Assembly: GCA_900544515.1 (NCBI GenBank)
Contig: UQVI01000044.1
Coordinates: 1-11,845 of the forward strand
DNA from: an uncultured Oscillospiraceae bacterium
Lineage (GTDB): Bacteria; Bacillota; Clostridia; Oscillospirales; Acutalibacteraceae
Direction of reading: 5' to 3'
DNA: 11,845 nucleotides
Shown: positions 6,135-11,845 of the stretch, one piece after another
How positions within the stretch are numbered: position 1 is the first letter of the stretch
Layout: every line of letters begins with the position of its first letter
Made by a program: the position numbers and the translations under genes
Notes under the pieces: generated by a model
Databases searched by the model: none
Seen by the model: only the letters and a program-made list of their open reading frames with translations
Told to the model about the DNA's origin: nothing

Positions 6135-7217
6135 TCACGCTCCTTTCTGAACACTTGCGCCTGCAACGATATCTGTATCATCTGTATTGGCAGCTTTTTC
6201 TTTAAGGCTGTCGGATAAGCCACCGCCGTAATTCTCCTGATAATACATAACAGCACCGTTTACAGCAATATCAACTGCTCTTGTGGTGAATGTTGCACCT
6301 GCAATTGCGTCAACCTCGTTGTTGGCTGGATTTGCACCTGAATCAACTGCTGTGATAGCATCAGCCTTTAAGCCGATAAACTGTTTTGCGTAATTCTCTT
6401 CGGTGCATACAGCACCATAGCCCTGTGTTTCGTTTGATTCTAATACTTTGAAAGAACTGATGGTTGCATTCTTATCAATTCCGATTTCAATCTGGATTTT
6501 ACCTGCAAAGCCTTTTGTGGTTGATACTACAATTTTATATCCGTCAGCAGTTTCCTCAGAACTGTCTATTGTGTAAGGCTCAACGGTTTCCTTGATTCCA
6601 CCGCCAAAACTGTCCTGGAAGAATACGATGGCTGCGTTGGCAGCTTCTGTTGAAGCATTGGATGAGATGGTTGCACCGCTTACTGCGTCAATCTGATTGT
6701 CTGCGGTGGCACCGGATTTCGTCACTTCAAGTGTAGCAGCTGTTTTATCTGCAAACTGATTTGTGAAATCAGGTTCTGCACACTTGGAGCCGAGACCTGC
6801 TGTCTCGCTGTGGGATACAATGCTGTAGCCTGTGATTTTTCCGTCCTTTGTAATACCTACAGCTGCCTGTAAATCACCGCCGTATCCACTTGGAGATGTG
6901 GCAGCAATTACATAACCCTGAATATTTCCACTTGTATCTGTTACTGCCAATGCATCATTAACAAAGCAGCCTTCATATCCGGCACCTGAAAGAACTTCAG
7001 CTGAGCCTTCAATCAGACTTTCGCTGTTTTCAATCTCTTCAAAATTTTCAGCGCCGGGATAAACAACCTTATAAACCTCTGCTCTTGCATTGATTTCAGC
7101 CTGAGCAATCGGCTCTTTTGTAACCTGGTTGACAACTGCCAAAGCAAGAACGGCAATAAAGGTTACAACAAAAAGCACAAGTGTATTCATTAAAATACTT
7201 GATTTTTTCTTTGCCAT
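6135..7217 (-). CDS. rnfG: Rnf complex subunit RnfG with two tandem FMN-binding domains
   Basis: RnfG is an extracytoplasmic flavoprotein anchored by one N-terminal helix (about 9-30), carrying FMN bound covalently to a threonine by the ApbE flavin transferase. This protein has 360 residues, far more than the roughly 180-220 usual for RnfG, because the FMN-binding domain occurs twice. Domain 1 (about 85-202) has HSETAGLGSKC (136-146), DAVSGATIS (177-185, predicted FMN-Thr183) and the closing FFQDSFGGG (199-207). Domain 2 (about 225-333) has SNETQGYGAVC (261-271), DAIAGATFT (303-311, predicted FMN-Thr309; Ala306 replaces the usual Ser/Thr) and YYQENYGGG (325-333). The start overlaps rnfD by one base (TAATG), with AAAGGAG 10 nt upstream. 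An intact reading frame with both motifs kept suggests both domains are used. No apbE gene lies in the window. Confidence 0.96.
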   Translation of the reverse strand: MAKKKSSILMNTLVLFVVTFIAVLALAVVNQVTKEPIAQAEINARAEVYKVVYPGAENFEEIENSESLIEGSAEVLSGAGYEGCFVNDALAVTDTSGNIQGYVIAATSPSGYGGDLQAAVGITKDGKITGYSIVSHSETAGLGSKCAEPDFTNQFADKTAATLEVTKSGATADNQIDAVSGATISSNASTEAANAAIVFFQDSFGGGIKETVEPYTIDSSEETADGYKIVVSTTKGFAGKIQIEIGIDKNATISSFKVLESNETQGYGAVCTEENYAKQFIGLKADAITAVDSGANPANNEVDAIAGATFTTRAVDIAVNGAVMYYQENYGGGLSDSLKEKAANTDDTDIVAGASVQKGA

Positions 7218-8158
7218 TATTTTTTCTCTCCTTTCGCTTTTTCACAGCCGAAAGGCTTAGGAACTGTAATTTTTTCAATGATAGGAACAAGCAGATTGCC
7301 GATGATGATTGCATAGGAAACACCCTCAGCAGATGAACCAAGCACTCTGAACAGTGCAGTCATCAGACCGAGAATAATACCATAAATAATCTGACCCTTA
7401 GCGGTAATCGGACTTGTGGCATAATCTGTTGCCATAAAGAAAGCACCGACAAGAAGGCCGCCTGAAAGAAGCTGACCTGCAAGATAAGTAATTGTGATAT
7501 CATTTCCTGAAACTACATTTATCAGTGCAACAAATACAAGTGTTGATAAAATGTATGTCAAAGGAATTCTGACTGAAATTATCTTTTTTACGATAAGATA
7601 TAAGCCGCCGATTAAGATGGCAAGAGCTGAAACCTCACCGATACAGCCGCCGTGAAAACCTAAGAAAAGAGTCAGCAAATCAGGATTTTCACCTGCTTTA
7701 ATCATAGCAAGTGGCGTTGCACCGGAAACACCGTCAATTGAAAAATCGTTCATTCGTGATGTGAATGAAATGAGCAGGAAGCACCGTGCGGCAAGTGCTG
7801 GGTTCATAAAATTCTGACCGATACCGCCGAAGAGCATCTTAACAGCTATGATTGCAAATGCACCGCCGATAACAGGAATCCACCATGCAACGGTTGACGG
7901 CAGATTGATTGCAAGGATAAGACCTGTAACAACCGCACTGTAATCAAAAACGGTGATTGGCTTTTTGGCGATTAATTCAAATAAAAGCTCGCTGACAACG
8001 CAGGTAACAACGCATATTGCAATTACCATTAACGCCCTGAGACCAAACTGGTAAACACCAAAGGCAAGAACAGGAAGAAGGGCAATAGCCACATCACGCA
8101 TAATCGCCTTTGTTGTACTCTGTTCTCTCACGTGGGGAGAGATTGAAACATTATACAT
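7217..8158 (-). CDS. rnfD: Rnf complex subunit RnfD, membrane flavoprotein
   Basis: RnfD is a multi-helix membrane subunit related to NqrB, with a covalently bound FMN on the outer face. The 313-residue protein shows about eight to ten hydrophobic helices and the family blocks GGIGQNFMNPALAAR (111-125), DGVSGATPLA (142-151, predicted FMN-Thr148) and FFMATDYATSP (240-250). Flavin would be attached by ApbE as in RnfG. It passes electrons between the RnfG flavins and the membrane core, and is thought to be part of the ion-conducting path. It lies 18 nt after rnfC and overlaps rnfG by one base; the ribosome binding site is AAAGGA. Length is slightly shorter than some homologues but no domain is missing. 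Confidence 0.97.
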   Translation of the reverse strand: MYNVSISPHVREQSTTKAIMRDVAIALLPVLAFGVYQFGLRALMVIAICVVTCVVSELLFELIAKKPITVFDYSAVVTGLILAINLPSTVAWWIPVIGGAFAIIAVKMLFGGIGQNFMNPALAARCFLLISFTSRMNDFSIDGVSGATPLAMIKAGENPDLLTLFLGFHGGCIGEVSALAILIGGLYLIVKKIISVRIPLTYILSTLVFVALINVVSGNDITITYLAGQLLSGGLLVGAFFMATDYATSPITAKGQIIYGIILGLMTALFRVLGSSAEGVSYAIIIGNLLVPIIEKITVPKPFGCEKAKGEKK

Positions 8159-8176
8159 AAATACATACTTCCTTTC

Positions 8177-9499
8177 TTAATTCTTTGAACGCATACTGCG
8201 AAGCTCTGCTTTACCGAGCTTAAACATCTGTGTGAGCGGAATTTTTGCAGGACATACATATGTGCAGCAGCCGCACTCTATACATTCCATACCGCCAAGC
8301 TCATCGAATCTGTCCATGTTCTGACCTCTTACGGCTTTTGCCATCATCTGAGGCACAAGCACCTGAGGACAGGCTTTAACACATCTTCCGCAGTGAATAC
8401 AGGCTGACTGAGGAAGAGCAGCTACATCGTCCTTTGAAAAAGCAAGGATGGAAGATGATGTTTTTACAACAGGTACATCAAGAGAACTCATTGCCATGCC
8501 CATCATCGGACCGCCTGAAATAAACTTTACAACATCGTCCTTTGAACCGCCGCATTTTTCAAGCACATAGCTGTGGCTTACACCCAGCGGAACATCCACA
8601 TTGCATGGTGAATGAACAGCTTCGCCTGTGATTGTCATAACCTTGTGGATTAAAGGCATATTTTTATAAACCGCTTCATAGATTGCATAGCAGCTTGCTG
8701 TGTTAAGAACGATACAGCCCTTATCAGCAGGCAGCATTTTTGAATTTATTTTTCTTCCGGTGATTGCATATATGAGCTGTCTTTCACCGCCCTGAGGATA
8801 TTTGGTTTTAAGCGGACAAACGATTATTTTATCCTCGCCTGATGTTTTTTTATCAAGAATCTTGATTGCTTCAGGTTTATTGTTTTCAATTCCGATCACT
8901 GCTTTTGCATTCGGAAGAGCTTTTAATACAGCCTTTATGCCCTTGATGATTTCCTCACTGCGCTCCAACATCAGACGATAGTCCGATGTGAGATAAGGCT
9001 CACACTCTGAACCGTTGATAATAACTGTGTCAATATTGTTTGCGTTTTTAGGTGAAACTTTGACACCGGTAGGGAAGCCTGCACCACCAAGACCGACTAT
9101 TCCTGCCTTCTTGATTATATCAACAATATCCTCTGCTGATAAGGAATCAAGATTTCTGTCCTTTCCGAAATCGGAAACGGTTTCATTTTCTCTGTCGTTT
9201 TCAATGATTATACATTCATCATTATTTCCATTGACAACCAGCCTGTTTTCAATTGCTTTTACTGTGCCTGATACTGAACTGAAAACAGGTGCGGAAATGA
9301 ATCCGCCGGTCTCGGCAATAAGCTGACCCTTAAGAACTCTGTCGCCAACAGCAACAACAGCCTTTGCAGGTGCACCTATATGCTGGGATAAAGGGTATAC
9401 CATTATATCCTCAGCATCAATGCACTGAATCGCACAGTCCATTGAAAGCTCCTTGCCCTCATAAGGATGAATGCCTTTTCTGAATGATTTTAGTTTCAT
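8177..9499 (-). CDS. rnfC: Rnf complex subunit RnfC, NADH-binding iron-sulfur flavoprotein
   Basis: RnfC is the peripheral cytoplasmic subunit that binds NAD(H) and FMN, related to NuoF, and is where NAD+ is reduced. The 440-residue protein has an N-terminal barrel-sandwich (lipoyl-like) region (about 30-100). The nucleotide/FMN fold follows, with GLGGAGFPTGVK (136-147), INGSECEPYLTSD (161-173) and YPQGGERQL (234-242). Two [4Fe-4S] motifs lie near the C-terminus: C367/370/373/377 and C406/409/412/416. It is the first gene of the operon. The ATG follows a GAGGGG sequence about 12 nt upstream; the 5' UTR from the predicted promoter is about 70 nt and carries a Rex-like dyad. Length matches clostridial RnfC; complete. 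Confidence 0.97.
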   Translation of the reverse strand: MKLKSFRKGIHPYEGKELSMDCAIQCIDAEDIMVYPLSQHIGAPAKAVVAVGDRVLKGQLIAETGGFISAPVFSSVSGTVKAIENRLVVNGNNDECIIIENDRENETVSDFGKDRNLDSLSAEDIVDIIKKAGIVGLGGAGFPTGVKVSPKNANNIDTVIINGSECEPYLTSDYRLMLERSEEIIKGIKAVLKALPNAKAVIGIENNKPEAIKILDKKTSGEDKIIVCPLKTKYPQGGERQLIYAITGRKINSKMLPADKGCIVLNTASCYAIYEAVYKNMPLIHKVMTITGEAVHSPCNVDVPLGVSHSYVLEKCGGSKDDVVKFISGGPMMGMAMSSLDVPVVKTSSSILAFSKDDVAALPQSACIHCGRCVKACPQVLVPQMMAKAVRGQNMDRFDELGGMECIECGCCTYVCPAKIPLTQMFKLGKAELRSMRSKN

Positions 9500-9527
9500 T
9501 AAACTTACATCCCCTCAAGTTATTTGA

Positions 9528-9545
9528 CGGTTAATACACTAACAA
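9528..9545. promoter_or_regulatory. Candidate Rex operator in the rnf leader
   Basis: CGGTTAATACACTAACAA (read on the - strand as TTGTTAG-TGTA-TTAACCG) matches the clostridial Rex consensus TTGTTAA-N4-TTAACAA at 11 of 14 defined positions. It lies roughly 25-40 nt downstream of the predicted rnf start site, where a bound repressor could block elongation. Rex senses the NADH/NAD+ ratio, which would suit an NAD+-reducing complex. Based on a visual match only. Confidence 0.35.
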
Positions 9546-9576
9546 TACCAACCGAATGCACATTTGTACATCCTAT

Positions 9577-9605
9577 ATTGTATCATACTTAGCGTTAACA
9601 ATCAA
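9577..9605 (-). promoter_or_regulatory. Predicted promoter of the rnfCDGEAB operon
   Basis: On the - strand, TTGATT (9605-9600) is followed after exactly 17 nt by TACAAT (9582-9577) with an extended -10 TG (TGATACAAT). AT-rich DNA lies upstream. Transcription would start near 9570, about 70 nt before rnfC. An imperfect dyad TGCACATTTGTACA (9557-9570) lies right at the predicted start. The promoter sits after the alpha-galactosidase terminator, so the operon is an independent unit. Confidence 0.7.
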
Positions 9606-9658
9606 TAAAATATTAATTACAATTAAATATATAAAATTGACAATAAACAGCAAAAAAT

Positions 9659-9700
9659 AAAGGCTGTACACTGAATATACAAGCTCAGTGTACAACCTTT
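9659..9700 (-). terminator. Intrinsic terminator of the alpha-galactosidase gene
   Basis: GGCTGTACACTGA (9662-9674) and TCAGTGTACAACC (9685-9697) form a 13-bp stem, extended by three A-T pairs (9659-9661 with 9698-9700), around a 10-nt loop. The single imperfect pair is a G-U wobble on the - strand but a C-A mismatch on the + strand. The - strand stem is followed by TTTATTTTTT. Both facts point to leftward termination after the gene ending at 9707. Confidence 0.85.
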
Positions 9701-9706
9701 TATTCA

Positions 9707-11797
9707 TTATTTTATTTCTTCAATTATGATTACTCTGTTATAATCAACACCGCGTATCTGAATGATAATTCCGCAGTTCATAAGATAAGCACCGCTCTTT
9801 TCATATGTTTTACCATCAATGGTCAGCCTGTAATTTTTGCAGCCATCAAGTCCGTCAAAGCATACAGGCATTCTCTTTTTATAAAATCTTGTACCGTTTG
9901 CCAAGAGAAAAGCTACGCTTTTTGACATGTCGGCAGTTACGTACTGATTGAGGAGCACCTCGTCCCTTTCGATATCAAGTATTCTGTACAAATCACCGAA
10001 CTGAACAATATCGCGGAAGGTTTTGTAAAATGCAATATTTTTTTTGCATATTTCTAACTCTTCGTCACTGTACTTTGTAAGGTCACCGCCGATTCCAAGT
10101 GAACCCTGCATTGCAACCGCAAATCTGAAATCAAGTGAGCATGGCTTGTTGATACCCTCTATATCTGTTACCCATGCACGCATTGTTTTTGTCGGTCTTA
10201 AGAGTGAGTAACCCTTTTGAATCGTCATGCGGTCAATGCCGTCGGTGTTGTCACTTGTCCACGCCTGATCATAATGGCTGAGTGCACCAAGATCACATCT
10301 GCCGCCGCCTGATGCACAGGATTCAATCGCCACACCAGGATGCTTTTCCTTAAGTCTGTCAACGATATTGTAAACAGCCATTGTGTGAAGATAGGAATAC
10401 ATCTTCGGATTCTGTAAGTTTTCCGCACCTGTTTCCGAGAAAGGACGGTTCATATCCCATTTGATATATTTGATGTTGTGGTTTGAAAGCAGTTCATCAA
10501 GCATTTTGAAGATATAATCCTGAACATCCTCTCTTGTCATATTCAGAACAAGCTGATTTCTTAGCTCACAAGCCTCACGGTGCGGATAATGATAGGACCA
10601 TTCAGGATGATTTCTGAACAAATCACTGTCAGCATTCACCATTTCAGGCTCAACCCAGATTCCGAAATCCATACCAAGCTCGTTAACCGCATTGATTAAT
10701 TCATCCAGTCCGTTGGGGAACTTTTCTTCATTTACATACCAGTCACCAAGACCTGCATGATCGTCCTTTCGCTGACCGAACCAGCCGTCGTCCATAACAA
10801 AGAGCTCCACGCCCATTTTTGCCGCCAGCTTTGCAAGCTCAATCTGCTGCTTTGCATTTACTGCAAAGCCGGTTGCTTCCCATGAGTTGTAGAGAACAGG
10901 CAGTGTTTCCTGATTAAATTGCTTTGGCAAAAGATGCTGAACGCAGAAACGGTTCATCTGTCTTGTCATATCACCGAAACCCTGTGTGTGGCCGCAGTAA
11001 ACAGGAGGGGTGTCAAAACTTTCACCGCTGTTTAAGGTGTGTGAAAAATCAAAATCATTCATTCCGAGAATGATACGGCTGATGCCATAAAGATCTCTTG
11101 AGCAGCTTACCTTGAAATTACCGCTGTATGCCAGTGATGCAAAATAGACATCACCTGAATTTTCATCGGCATTCTGATATGCAATAAAGTAAGGGGAGTT
11201 ATTGTGATTGGATGCACCCTTGCGTGTTTCAAACACAGCGTATCCGCCGTCAAGAACAGTACTTGTTTCAATAAATTCTCCGCCCCACGCACCGTTAGTG
11301 TTTCTGAAGGTATAAGGCTTTACGGAAGGCAGGCTGAACTGAGCACTGGAAATTTTTTCAAAATCAATTCTGCCTGTTCCTGTGTTCCGTAGTGTGGTAT
11401 AACGCTTGATGATATCAAGTCCATCAAAAATCTGATAGTGAAGTGTAATCTCCAGCGGATAATATTTGTCAGAAAATGTGAGGGACAGCGTATCGTCAGT
11501 TGAACTGCAGCCGATATATTTCAGGTTGATTTCACGGCATTTGTCGTCAAATTCTGCTTTTATATCGCAATCACGGTACATCGTCTGACCGTATGGTGTG
11601 ATTTCTTGCTTATATTCGTCCAGCATTGTGTTGTTTGAATTTTCATCACCGACTGTATTTATATAATAATCATCAGGAGTGCATTTTTTACCCCAGTGAA
11701 TGTGGTGATTGTATCCTGTTTCATCAATACCGATTACATAATGCGTATTCTTTGTTTCAAGGATAAAGATATTATTGTCACATTTAATTATGCCCAT
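9707..11797 (-). CDS. Alpha-galactosidase, glycoside hydrolase family 36
   Basis: This enzyme hydrolyses terminal alpha-1,6-galactose from raffinose-type oligosaccharides, melibiose or galactomannan fragments. The 696 residues give an N-terminal beta-sandwich domain (about 1-295), the catalytic TIM barrel (about 296-590) and a C-terminal beta domain. Barrel signatures are LYNSWEATGF (302-311), FVMDDGWFGQR (333-343), WVEPEMV (381-387), KWDMNR (446-451, nucleophile Asp448), ESCASGGGRCD (492-502) and WTSDNTDGIDR (513-523, probable acid/base Asp516). These place it with the bacterial GH36 enzymes of about 700-740 residues. No signal peptide is seen, so it should be cytoplasmic and act on imported oligosaccharides. 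The ATG has GGAG 8 nt upstream. It is monocistronic downstream; what lies before it is outside the window. Related GH36 specificities such as alpha-N-acetylgalactosaminidase cannot be fully excluded. Confidence 0.94.
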   Translation of the reverse strand: MGIIKCDNNIFILETKNTHYVIGIDETGYNHHIHWGKKCTPDDYYINTVGDENSNNTMLDEYKQEITPYGQTMYRDCDIKAEFDDKCREINLKYIGCSSTDDTLSLTFSDKYYPLEITLHYQIFDGLDIIKRYTTLRNTGTGRIDFEKISSAQFSLPSVKPYTFRNTNGAWGGEFIETSTVLDGGYAVFETRKGASNHNNSPYFIAYQNADENSGDVYFASLAYSGNFKVSCSRDLYGISRIILGMNDFDFSHTLNSGESFDTPPVYCGHTQGFGDMTRQMNRFCVQHLLPKQFNQETLPVLYNSWEATGFAVNAKQQIELAKLAAKMGVELFVMDDGWFGQRKDDHAGLGDWYVNEEKFPNGLDELINAVNELGMDFGIWVEPEMVNADSDLFRNHPEWSYHYPHREACELRNQLVLNMTREDVQDYIFKMLDELLSNHNIKYIKWDMNRPFSETGAENLQNPKMYSYLHTMAVYNIVDRLKEKHPGVAIESCASGGGRCDLGALSHYDQAWTSDNTDGIDRMTIQKGYSLLRPTKTMRAWVTDIEGINKPCSLDFRFAVAMQGSLGIGGDLTKYSDEELEICKKNIAFYKTFRDIVQFGDLYRILDIERDEVLLNQYVTADMSKSVAFLLANGTRFYKKRMPVCFDGLDGCKNYRLTIDGKTYEKSGAYLMNCGIIIQIRGVDYNRVIIIEEIK

Positions 11798-11845
11798 TTT
11801 TAATTCTCCGAAAAAATTATATTTGCAATAAACCTGATTTTATGC

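Noticed and set aside
11798..11845. TATAAT on the - strand upstream of the alpha-galactosidase as its -10 box
   Set aside because: It is so close to the ribosome binding site that the start would fall on it, and the -35 region would be at the window edge with no good match.
1..11845. tRNA, rRNA, CRISPR arrays, insertion sequences with transposase, phage genes
   Set aside because: No sequence with these features was seen on either strand.

Overview
The window looks like a chromosomal segment of a low-to-medium GC, anaerobic Gram-positive bacterium of the class Clostridia, most likely a gut Oscillospiraceae/Ruminococcus-type organism. This rests on the clostridial rnfCDGEAB gene order, a glmS ribozyme in front of glmS, AT-rich intergenic DNA, strong AAAGGA(G) ribosome binding sites, and a cytoplasmic GH36 alpha-galactosidase typical of plant-fibre users. 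The taxonomic guess is inference; no marker gene is present.

Layout. Positions 1-456 hold a probable promoter (55-82), a structured leader (two hairpins at 153-168 and 172-211) and a clear glmS self-cleaving ribozyme (231-382). They precede glmS (457-2265, + strand), the only gene read rightwards. Positions 2266-2622 are non-coding but crowded. They contain a partial inverted copy of the glmS leader (2271-2299), a roughly 317-bp element with 45-49-nt imperfect terminal inverted repeats (2298-2614), a GCAA-loop hairpin, and a perfect 16-bp bidirectional terminator (2498-2534). All other genes read leftwards. A two-gene unit encodes a J-domain membrane protein (3073-3873) and a small two-helix membrane protein with a zinc ribbon (2623-3069). 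Next is the six-gene Rnf operon (9499 down to 4042), with a promoter at 9577-9605 and a terminator at 4008-4034. Last is an alpha-galactosidase (9707-11797) with its own terminator at 9659-9700.

How the genes work together. RnfCDGEAB forms a membrane ferredoxin:NAD+ oxidoreductase that couples electron transfer to Na+ or H+ export. It is the main energy-conserving complex of many fermentative anaerobes and would use reduced ferredoxin from sugar fermentation, for example of galactose and glucose released by the alpha-galactosidase. GlmS draws fructose-6-phosphate into cell-wall amino sugars and is controlled by its ribozyme through glucosamine-6-phosphate. The J-domain/zinc-ribbon pair has no assigned role.

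Most notable points: a glmS 3' UTR that is complementary to two separated parts of the glmS leader, skipping exactly the block that folds into two hairpins; a palindromic intergenic element; two hairpins of one architecture whose stems differ by three compensatory base-pair changes; an RnfG with two tandem FMN-binding domains; a cysteine-rich tail on RnfE; and a Rex-like dyad in the rnf leader.
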